Shown: piece after piece, positions 55,713-64,000 of the stretch
Position numbering within the stretch: position 1 is the stretch's first letter
Layout of the letters: every line of letters starts with the position of its first letter
NCBI GenBank assembly: GCA_029204225.1
Contig: CM055113.1
Location: forward strand, 6,787,852-6,851,851
Reading direction: 5' to 3'
Source: Diphasiastrum complanatum
Lineage: Eukaryota; Streptophyta; Lycopodiopsida; Lycopodiales; Lycopodiaceae
Length of the DNA: 64,000 nt
Position numbers and translations under genes: made by a program
Notes under the pieces: generated by a model
What the model was told of the DNA's origin: nothing
Seen by the model: the letters and a program-made list of their open reading frames with translations, nothing else
The model's database searches: none

Positions 55713-56390
55713 CTAGTAAAAATTAAAGATGCTTACTTTAATTTTATCTTTCTTGTCAAATCTATCTGCAACTATTAATACGTCTCGATTTGAATAATGT
55801 GGTCCAGCTTCAATCACTGTAACAACTATTGTTGCTAGCAATGCAAACTCGTTTCTTCCAAGATTTTGTTTTATGATTTTTTTGCAATTTTTATAGAACT
55901 TTATAAGACTAATCTCGGGAAAAAATTCCAAACAAGTGTTAAATGGTGGTAGTTTTGTAATTGTTGTATATGGTTGCAAAATGAGAGTGTAATTTGAGCT
56001 TTCTCCTTCACCCTTCGATTTTTTGTCAACCACCGCAAAATTTCTAATTGAAATACAATAAAGAATTTCCAAGTCTGTATATTTGTGAAGATAATTTTCG
56101 TCAATAGAGAGTGTGATTGTGTCGTCGCCGCTTTTATCAGTCTAATCAAATATCTTTCATACGTGGTTGTACTATTGCAATTTCCATACTTCGCCCAAAT
56201 TTGACCCACAAATAAACCACCTCTAGTATAAGAATGCGCGTCATTTGCTTGATCTCGAAATGAATGCATTGGACTAGTTGATTTTTTTAATTCTTGACTA
56301 TAGTCAATCATTTGGTGGGAGGCTTTAGATTGTACCAAACTCAATTTGTTACTTTCATTGCACCTTTTGGGAAACTTATTCTTTTGCTTT
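55713..56390 (-). pseudogene. RPA1-like OB-fold gene fragment
   Basis: On the minus strand the pattern of replication protein A large-subunit DNA-binding domains appears: a W-containing strand (GGLFVGQIWAKYG), DKSGDDTITLSIDENYLHKY, then after one shift LEILYCISIRNFAVVDKKS and SSNYTLILQPYTTITKLPPF. A second domain starts EFALLATIVVTVIEAG and continues SNRDVLIVADRF. RPA1 binds single-stranded DNA, and plant Helitrons often carry RPA-like genes. The match is by pattern only. It lies head to head with Helitron copy 2 (56404 onward). Confidence 0.45.
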
Positions 56391-56403
56391 GACCTTGTCA
56401 AGG

Positions 56404-57555
56404 AAGAAGACCTTTTTAAGTTCATGACAAAAGTCGACAATACCTTGACAAAAGCGTTAAAAGATGCTATGTCAAAATCAATTTTAAACAATACTGATAC
56501 ACTGAATCATCTTAAAATCACAAGAACTGTGTTCCTTAATGCACAACAAACGAGTGCACAATTAGCTGCTTCTATAGTTTTATCACTTCCACTCAACAAT
56601 ACAACACGATCATTTTCGTTCATCAACACAAGTCCTGAAAACAAACGAGCACTTGTCTTAGAAAAAAAACACCAACTTCAATTGCTGAAATATTCATCTA
56701 TCGACATCAAATGAAAATCGAAGATTGATCACTACATGTCAAAATCTTTTTGCTATCAGCAATTTTGTCTTGCTGAATATGTCGCACATTGCATTGATAA
56801 TGGAAATCAAGTAAAAAAGAGAACAATTTCTCAAATCATTCGATTTGTCAATTACATCATCTATAGAGATTTAGAAAACTATTATAGAGAGCATCTACTT
56901 TTGTATCTGCCATTTGTTGAATTTGAACAAAATCTAAAAAGCAACAGCCACTCGTAGCATGATGCTTATTACCAAACCATACAAATTATATCACAATATA
57001 AAACAAAATTCAACTATGACTACAAAAAAAAACCAAAAACATCGACATCGATTGGAACGATCTCAAAAATCACCAAGACGTAATTCAAAACAACCTGCCA
57101 ACTACATCATCAATAGATTCAGACATTGAGCATTATGACTTAACATTAGATTTCCTCAAAAATCATCATTCAAAACTAAAAAAAGCAACAACATTGAGCA
57201 AAACCTCACATACACTATACTAAATACAAAAGATTATCATTCTAAATTAAGAACACTAAACAATGCAAAAAGATTGATTTATGATGACATAATGCATAGA
57301 AAGAGAGTCAATCCAGATGAAAAATTTTATCTTTTTTTCACAAGAGGAGCTGAAACATGAAAAACATTCACGCTACTTTTGATTGTACAAGGTTTACTAA
57401 AGGCACTACCATAAACAAATAAATACATATATCACATTACCAAAAGCATTACTTATGGCTTACATATGAAAAGCAACTTACAATATTGGTGGAACAACAA
57501 TACATTCTACACTGCACCTACCAATCAACACAAAAACACTGACAATATTGCAAAC
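56404..57555 (+). pseudogene. Helitron helicase fragment, copy 2
   Basis: Near-duplicate of 52131-53140. From about 56430: VDNTLTKALKDAMSKSILNN, FLNAQQTSAQLAASIVLSLP, LAEYVAHCIDNGNQVKKR and YYREHLLLYLP, then Walker A again carrying TGA (57358-57360) in the Gly position, and NIGGTTIHSTLHLPI. It retains about 100 bases deleted in copy 1 (SIDSDIEHYDLTLDFL region), so it was not derived from copy 1 as it now stands. Ends abruptly near 57550, before Walker B. Confidence 0.8.
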
Positions 57556-57579
57556 ACACTAATCATGAGATTTAGGATT

Positions 57580-59520
57580 GCGGGATATTGAAAGCAAAGA
57601 GCCAACAACAAGATCAATAGGCAAATGCAGTTGCAGTTTCATCTCAATCTCTAGTTCAAGACATAGATAAAAGAGCGTTTATGATCAAAGATCAAAAAGC
57701 GCAAGTCGATAATTCTTGGTTTCTAGATTTTGGAGCCACTCAACATATGACTAGTCATTTCAAATATTTCCATTCCTATATGGCTTACAATACAAACAAA
57801 TTTGTTCATGTTGGCGATGATAGTATACACACTATAAAATTGCATAGGGTAGAATTTGCATATGATTAATGTAAAATTGTCGATAGGACGAATAAGATCC
57901 TTGCACTTAAAAAGAGTCTTGTGTCAGTGTTTGTCGGCCCTGACGGACACCAACAGAATGAAAGACAATTAATGAAATGATGAGATTACAGTGATAATTG
58001 TGTTTAACAAGATCGTGTATTACTTAGAAAACGGAGATTACGAGCTGTTCTTTAATGTTGAATAAGATTATCAGTGTAGGAGGCTTAGATTGCCGTGAAA
58101 GAGAGATTGCAGAAATTATTAGACATCTGAGACAACCATGCAATCTTCTATACTGATAATCTGATATGAAGAGAATGTCACAATAATTTAGGTGTCATAG
58201 ACAGCCATACATTTCTCTTTATATTGATGTTTGCGTAAGAGGAGTGAGAGTTAATTTCATTCAACAAGAATGCAAAAAGACGTAAAACAGTATTGATTTA
58301 GTATAATAAATTTGTTGTAACAACGATTAGACCACAATACAATTGCGTTGATAAACGTGTGATCCTACTCACGGATTCAAAGCAATCTCTTTCTCTCTAT
58401 AATCACTAACTCTGAGGAGTCAGCTACTGAAAGACTCGTTTTGGTCGTTTGATATCTGTCTGATCATCCTCTGGCATATGATGACTTATCTCTCTTCAAT
58501 CGCTCATTTACATTTATAGCAATTTTTGTCGCCTGTCAGAAACTGCATGTAAAAATGCAGTGTCGCATTTTTCGCTTTTGTTGCCTGTCAGAAACTGCAT
58601 GTAAAAAATGCAGTGTCGCATTTTTCTCATTTCTGAAAGTGTTTGAAATGGCCTAAAAATTGAGCAACACAAGTGTCGCAAAAATAAAGGCGACAATGTC
58701 GGGTTTTTTGCTTGTCAAAAATTGTGAGGAAAAATGCAGACTGTAGCGACAATTAGTCTAAAAATGCAGACCGTTGAAAAACAATTCATTCTCTGCAGGT
58801 TTCATTTGAGAGAGTAAAGTTGAGAGAAGGAAGAAGGGCTATTGGGATGAGTAGGAGGTAGATTAAATTCCAACAACTTGGATACTTATATAGATTAATT
58901 CATTGTTATTCTGACACAAGTCACGCCTTGAATACTTATATTCTAGTTAATAATTACTTTGGTGCTATTGGTTTGGCCACTTGCATCATACAATTGTATC
59001 AAGGACGTTTAGACAGTCTTTAGTACTTGATCTCGATTATCTATACAAGAAGATCGATCTCCATGCTGTCATAGTCACATTGTCGAAAAGCAGACTAGGA
59101 TTCCATTTAGATCGAGTCGTAAGAATGCAACAAAAGATTTTCTAGATGTTGATCATATAAATATATGTGGCTCAATGCACACTTTGTCATTGTTTGGTAC
59201 AAAATATTTTATTACCTTTATCGATGAATTTTTGAGAAGAACAACTGTTTATTTCATTAAGTAGATATTGGAGGCTTTCAAGCTCTTCATACAATTCAAG
59301 GAGTGTGCAAAACTCGAAATTGGTAAAATAATTAAAGCACTGAGGTCAGACAACGAGGGAGAAATCAACCAAATTGAAGGAGTATTGCCTTTGCAAAGAC
59401 ATTGAGCAACAATTTATACCTTATTCACCTCAGTCGAGTGGACTTGTTGAGAAAAAGAATTGGACCTTGGTTGAAGCGCTAAGTGTATGCTCACTCATGC
59501 AACACTTCCTTCTGGGCTGA
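57580..59520 (+). pseudogene. Copia protease and integrase relic, split by a solo LTR
   Basis: The protease part (57681-57869) reads SWFLDFGATQHMTSHF with DFG where DSG is expected. After the inserted LTR, integrase continues near 59080: DVDHINICG, GTKYFITFIDEF, KALRSDNEGE (Asp 2) and QQFIPYSPQSSGLVEKKNWT (Glu). Stops and shifts throughout. RT and RNase H are absent. Confidence 0.7.
57922..58875 (-). repeat. Solo LTR of the element D family (954 bp)
   Basis: On the minus strand it begins TGTTGGAATT and ends AACACTGACA. Flanks are TCTTG (57917-57921) and ACTTG (58876-58880), a 4-of-5 target duplication. It resembles 45868-46770. It contains a tandem pair of about 50 bases (near 58536-58640), each with the hairpin ACTGCAT/ATGCAGT. 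Confidence 0.65.
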
Positions 59521-60038
59521 AGCTGTTTCCACTTCAGTTTATATTTAGAACATAGTTATGCCACTCTTTGTGCAATGAATACTCTATATGCAGATGCCAT
59601 TTGCTATGGCATCAATGTTAAGAAAAATAATGTTGGACTGTGATAGGCTTCATACCTTGGCGAATATTGTTGTTGCTTATCCCACTCGTGTTGATTTGTG
59701 TGTCTTGCTCAACCTTCATGCCAAGAGAAGCAGCGCGGGTTGCAGTTCAAGAAAAGGAAAGGAGCTTCTCTCAGGCACATTACTGATGGATTCATTCCTC
59801 TGGCAATTGAGACGTGGCACCCTTTGTTGATGTCTTGACAAATTCTTTCACATGTGTGATTATTGGGTGGTAGTGTAAGGTTATTCTTGCTTCAAAGTTG
59901 ATAGCTTTCTACAAATGTAATCCCATTTTTGATTTTTTAACAAAGGAAATGGTGGCAGCTCACCGAGAGGAATCTTTGCAAATGTTTTTGAGAAAAATTT
60001 ACATGCACATTTTGCAGAGCATAATGTGCCTGTAAATC
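59521..60038. other. Unassigned sequence
   Basis: An 80-codon plus frame at 59588-59830 has no recognisable motif. Otherwise nothing seen. Confidence 0.3.
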
Positions 60039-60116
60039 TTTACATGCACATTCCGGTTGGAAGGTGCATGTAATTTTTTTTTACATGCACCTTCCCTCGG
60101 AATGTGCATGTAAAAA
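60039..60116. repeat. Foldback repeat (MITE-like hairpin)
   Basis: Arms of about 35 bases: TTTACATGCACATTCCG... paired with ...CGGAATGTGCATGTAAA, and inner GGAAGGTGCATGTAA with TTACATGCACCTTCC, around a T-rich loop. Only a small mismatch in mid-arm. Confidence 0.7.
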
Positions 60117-60167
60117 AAATTTACGAAAAAAATAAAAAATAAAAAATGAGATTACGTTCGAAAAAGC

Positions 60168-60265
60168 CCGGCTCCTCGGGCCCTTCTGCCCAGGAAAGGG
60201 CCTAGGGCCTCAGGCCTCCGCCCTCGGCCTCAGACCCTTCCGAGGCGGAAGGGCCTCGGAGCCGG
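60168..60265. repeat. GC-rich imperfect hairpin
   Basis: Arms CCGGCTCCTCGGGCCCTTC (60168-60186) and GAAGGGCCTCGGAGCCGG (60248-60265) flank a GC-rich centre with several GGCCT/AGGCC words. It contrasts strongly with the AT-rich surroundings and lies 50 bases from the preceding foldback. Confidence 0.65.
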
Positions 60266-60425
60266 TCCTTCCCCCCCACAACAAATTTTCACTCCTTTCC
60301 AACTACCTTAGGCCTTGCCAATCTTACAAAGGGTGATGGTGGCTAGGTCGGCTTCTTCTCGCCTCCCTTTAATAGCTAGCTCGCCACTTGTGATCTCTCC
60401 ATTGTCCTTTAATGCTAAATTACTT

Positions 60426-60602
60426 CAAGCTTGATCTCTAGGACTTAAGTTTCTCTGCCATCAATAATCCTATCAATAAATGCATCCCGAGGATTCCTTG
60501 TAAAGTTAAACGTTTTCATTCAAGCTTCATCTCTAGGACGTAGGTTTCTTTGCCATCAATGTTCCTATCACTAAATGCATCCCGTAAAGTTAAACGTTTT
60601 TC
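60426..60602. repeat. 95-bp tandem duplication
   Basis: Units start CAAGCTTGATCTCTAGG (60426) and CAAGCTTCATCTCTAGG (60521); both end GTAAAGTTAAACGTTTT. Confidence 0.8.
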
Positions 60603-60829
60603 AGAGCATGCAACATACATTTTTTTAACCATTTAGTGAAGAATGCAACACACAAAAATCGAGGGAGCATGTGACATTCTTTTTGGTTTGAATGTAAAAT
60701 CCAAGTAAAGAGGGCTGAGGGTCCTTGTCACTTTTAAGGAACTGAACCACCAATAAAAGTCTGAGACATGACAACGAGCACCTCAACGATTTGGCTCTCT
60801 CCTTTTGCAAGTTATTTTCAATAAATTTT

Positions 60830-61450
60830 ATTTTCCACGTGGCGCCTGTCTCCAGTTCTATTGCCTGGATGCGCTAGTGACGTGGCTTGATATTCGCTCC
60901 CGGTCGCTCAAAATTTTGACACGTTCCAACTTGTACGCTGCAGAGGTTCAATGGACACGTGGCAAAATCTGGACGCTAATTACGAGAATCCAACGGTGCA
61001 TGCTCTCGTGCTGTTAGGGTGGCGTCCAGACGTGATCGGTCTTAACTTGTTCTGGTAGGTGAGGAGGATGCGGGAGTGAGCCGGCCTCGTATCTTAAAGG
61101 CACGGATGATTTAAAGCCCTGCGCCGTCCGATTCAACCATAAGCGCTCAGATCCTGCCACGTCATTATAAGCAGAGTCCAAGTGTCAAGATCTACCACGT
61201 TGCAGACAGTCGAGTGATGGGGCCTGGACTACGTAGCGTAGGTAAACCCCCTCCGACGGTCGTCATTTCTTGGTTCTGCGTTCAGGCCCCTCGGATCTTT
61301 ATGGCCCAATCTCCCACCGTTGGTACTACTGGTATCAAGATTAACGATTCGAAATTGATCCAAGTGGCAAGAATGCCAGGTGGCGAGAATCCAAGTGACT
61401 GAACTTAAGAAAGGCCGTCCTCCAACAAAATTTAGTGCATTATACGAGCA
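60830..61450 (+). promoter_or_regulatory. Promoter region with ACGTG-core cluster
   Basis: CCACGTGGC (about 60836), TGACGTGGC (about 60880), ACACGTGGC (about 60955), CCACGTCAT (about 61158) and CCACGTTGC (about 61195) are G-box/ABRE-type bZIP or bHLH sites within 360 bases. A TATA-like ATTATAAG (about 61167) and CATTATACG (about 61438) precede the leader. The density suggests stress, abscisic acid or light regulation of the gene starting near 61450. This is inferred from motifs only. Confidence 0.5.
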
Positions 61451-61485
61451 AAAGGAGAGGAAGCTCTCGCTCTCGCTCTCGCTCT

Positions 61486-61516
<31 letters not shown>

Positions 61517-62098
61517 CGCTCCGCTAGGGTTTGCTGTAAATACAGGGAGATTGGATCCGATCCAATCCGATTGGCATTGCATTTCTGGAGGCATTTGTCT
61601 GATCGCCTTGCACGATCCACGCAATTCTCGTTTCGGATTGCTTTGTTGTGTTAAAGAAGATCAAATCCCCCGCCCTCGGCAATTGAATCCTGTAAGTTTG
61701 ATGTCTCAAGGTTGGGGCAATCTCAGAATAATTTCGCTTCAGACGAGCTGATTTGCAGAAAAGGCTTGATCGAGTAGGGGAAGAGAGTTCACAGGTGTTT
61801 TTTAGATTTCTGTGACGGATTAAATCCGGCAAGAAACAGAGTGGATATGCTGCCACATGCCCGAGCGCAAGCCGGTTAGCAACTGCAGAGATAAAGGTGG
61901 TCTTGAAACGTGCACACCGGAGGCTGAAAGGCTGGGGAAAGATATGGTTTCCATTTTGATTCTGGCGGTTAAGTGTAAGATATTGGAGCAAAGGGGCACA
62001 GAAGCAAGGATGGCGGTTTAGTTTGAGCTTGGAAGAGGATTAGGTCATTCATGCATTTGGACATTCGGACCGGAGCTTGAATAAGAAGTCCGTATGGC
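61450..62098 (+). other. 5' UTR with CT-rich leader, telo-box and possible intron
   Basis: The leader has GCTCTC and CCTCAC repeats (61465-61517) followed by the telo-box CTAGGGTTTG (61525-61534), typical of plant housekeeping and translation-related promoters. A possible 5'-UTR intron runs from CCT/GTAAGT (about 61691) to GATTTGCAG (about 61758). The long leader contains upstream ATGs, including one at 62094 just before the chosen start. Confidence 0.4.
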
Positions 62099-62239
62099 AT
62101 GGCTGCGACGCATGTTATGACCTCTCCTTCTCTTGCCGTTGCGCCCCACACACCACTGAGCAGCTCAGCGCTGTCTACAGCCCCTGCAGCCAGTTCGTCG
62201 TCAAAGAAACAGGAACATTTGATTGCTGGACGGCGACGG
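62099..62239 (+). CDS. First exon of a plastid-targeted protein (transit peptide)
   Basis: ATG at 62099 gives MAATHVMTSPSLAVAPHTPL, then a Ser/Ala-rich stretch and SKKQEHLIAGRRR: 47 residues without acidic residues except one Glu, as expected of a chloroplast transit peptide. A donor CGG/GTCAGT follows at 62240. The nearest acceptor (GTTGCAG, 62311-62317) would add only NELKG before a stop, so the true next exon may lie further on or be displaced by the hAT element. The mature protein cannot be identified. Confidence 0.45.
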
Positions 62240-62965
62240 GTCAGTATTAGCTGCTCGTGTTTCTTGGTTGTTCCGTCACAATGTTGAGTTAGAACCTTCT
62301 TTTCAATCCTGTTGCAGAATGAGCTGAAAGGTTGAGACAGAGAAAGAGTTTAAAAAAATTGATGTTACTGTGGATGACCACACAGAATTTTAATATTTAC
62401 GATCTCATTCAATTGGTATATGAATATGACAATGTGTCCATTATTCTTATCCGTTAGTCTACGAGCTTTAAGCATGTTTTCCTCTCAAACTTACAGTTGG
62501 GCTTGCGTCATACTATGGGGCAGTGGCAAGTCCGTGTGCCCGCTCTGCTACTTCACGTTTGTCCATATTATAAAAAAGGGTGGTAGCTCTTGCTTGGGTT
62601 GCCACCATGAAACCTGATATGGGAATATCTTGTTTATGCGTGTGACTTGGGTGACAAAAATGTGAGATAGGGACGCTGTAACGTGCTGTCTTTGCTACGC
62701 GTTAAGTTGATGGTCTAAGACTCTTGTGGGTGGATTTCATAAAAGTAAATGTTGCACGTCTTCTTTGTGTTCGGGTACCATCCTGGACTTGACACCAATG
62801 TTGAGAAAGAATCATAAATTTGGATTTAGGATTTTAGAGAACGTAAATTCCATTATTAGTTACAAGAGTATTGATTCTAGATAGATTAGGCACTATATTT
62901 ATGTTTCTAGTCACTTTGTAATTTACAGTCAATTTCAATCATTTAGAATGAGATAGATTGTGGTT
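62240..62965 (+). other. Presumed intron or downstream flank of the transit-peptide gene
   Basis: No convincing exon or transposon signal found. Confidence 0.3.
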
Positions 62966-64000
62966 CTAGTGGGTGCCGGCTTCTTGATATCCAGGAGTGA
63001 GAAGTTGCGAAACAAGGCCAGTATGCGCTTCTTCCTTGTAACGAAACTGACCACGCGCATGGCCTGAGCCATGATTTGCAAGACAAACACCCAATACAAA
63101 TTCATTATGGGTCGAACAGTGCGAGAAAATGACCACCACTAAACCAACATAAAAGATAGGAAAGAAGGCTAAGAAAATGTACCTCATGGATCCCCGAAAG
63201 TGCGGATATATCATGGACCAGCAGATTGATAGAGTGCGCAACACATGGTGTCCACACAATGGAGGGGTGCTCATGCATCAACAACTCTCCCATCTGCCTG
63301 CAATTCGTGGCGGTATATGTGACAACTTGAACCACGTGACCCCAATTTCTTGATAGGTGAGTTCACTACATCGTAGATGAACTCTACGGTGATAGTTGCA
63401 CCCTCACCAGTAGCATCCACTCCTCGTAAAAAGACAGTGCCAAGAGGGCAGGAGCCATGATGCTCATGACGGATCTGTGGCAAATGTTAGTCCATCTGTT
63501 GGACAATATGGATTGCAAAACGAATTCTATCAAACATAAGTTAGGCTCTACACTTGCTGTATGAAACCACACCTGCCATATCAAACACCATATAGAGATG
63601 CATCCAGACATATGAGCAAGATGCAACAAATGTGACAAACTTGTGAAATGAAAATGACAAAAGGCAAAATAGATTCTTATGTCTACCTGGTACCAGGCTG
63701 CTCGAATAGGGCTCAGCTCTCGTCTACCAACTGGAGCATCATCTCGTTGAGAATGTGGATGTCAACAATGGAAAAAGGAACGCCAGCCTTGAGGCTTGTA
63801 TGATATGCAGTGGTTGGTGTGACAGGCCTTGTGGTAGTAGATGGGCCAACGGGGGGTGTATCTGAGGATGGCGTGATATGTACCGTTCCTCTCTCCCCAC
63901 TCGTGCTAGGACCTGCCTCTGTCGGTGAAGCACCAGCAACTGATGATGGTAATGGTTGTGAAGCTCTGATGGAGTGGCATGAGGCCCAGGTACCCCTGCA
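62966..64000 (-). pseudogene. hAT-family transposase (DUF659 type), continues past window end
   Basis: On the minus strand from the window end: a Ser/Pro/Thr-rich linker (TEAGPSTSGERGTVHITPSS), then GVPFSIVDIHILNEMMLQLV; GTVFLRGVDATGEGATITVE; and after a shift VVQVVTYTATNCRQMGELLM, EHPSIVWTPCVAHSINLLVH. The Asp of the usual TDNA is Tyr. A GT-AG intron (63182-63064, 119 bases, phase 0) then joins AMRVVSFVTRKKRILALFR and DIKKPAPTR. Similarity ends near 62966, before the dimerisation domain. hAT transposases cut and paste DNA; this one is broken. Confidence 0.75.

Noticed and set aside
61229-61991. Minus-strand open frames across the promoter and leader
   Set aside because: They read through the CT-rich leader and lack domains. 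The plus-strand promoter/exon layout explains the region better.

Overview
This is nuclear DNA from a land plant with a repeat-rich genome. I see no bacterial operons, CRISPR arrays, rRNA or tRNA genes. The evidence is the set of plant-type transposable elements (Ty1-copia, Ty3-gypsy including a chromovirus, LINE, Helitron, hAT), LTR elements primed by the initiator tRNA-Met (TGGTATCAGAGC sites), GT-AG exons separated by transposon-filled introns, and a telo-box/CT-rich leader in front of a transit-peptide-like exon. The LINE reverse transcriptase (GVKQGCPLSPTLF, YADD) and the abundant (CT)n tracts would fit a fern or another large-genome plant. That lineage call is an inference I cannot test here.

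Region 1-12.1 kb is a nest of insertions. An old gypsy RT relic (+) is split at one codon by a Ty3-gypsy deletion derivative, element A (-, 878-11826), with a perfect CATCT target duplication and LTRs that end AGT...ACT instead of TG...CA. The right LTR of A was hit by a 478-bp solo LTR and by a nearly intact 6-kb copia element, G (5718-11711). Region 12.5-19.4 kb holds well-supported exons of an unidentified host gene on the minus strand. One of its introns contains copia element B (14240-18841, duplication AATGG), which is itself invaded by a solo LTR and an inverted copia piece.

Region 19.6-39.3 kb is built from copies of one LINE family, mostly separated by (CT)n tracts. A chromovirus (element C, 23603-32822) sits inside one copy. 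Its gag region is duplicated, and the two copies are joined by a 77-bp filler identical to a stretch about 9.8 kb away in element B.

Region 39.3-49 kb is accessory DNA: possible captured or host exons, local tandem duplications, a copia protease relic, and copia element D with an array of tRNA primer-binding motifs. Region 50.5-57.5 kb has two Helitron Rep/helicase fragments that share the same stop codon in the helicase Walker A motif. One abuts an opposite-strand RPA1-like OB-fold gene. Region 57.6-60.6 kb holds another copia relic with a solo LTR, then foldback repeats. Region 60.8-62.3 kb looks like a real promoter and first exon of a plastid-targeted protein. The window closes in an hAT transposase (-).

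Almost every transposon gene is broken. Functional host DNA is probably limited to the minus-strand exons at 12.5-19.4 kb, possible exons near 40-42 kb, and the promoter plus exon at 60.8-62.24 kb.
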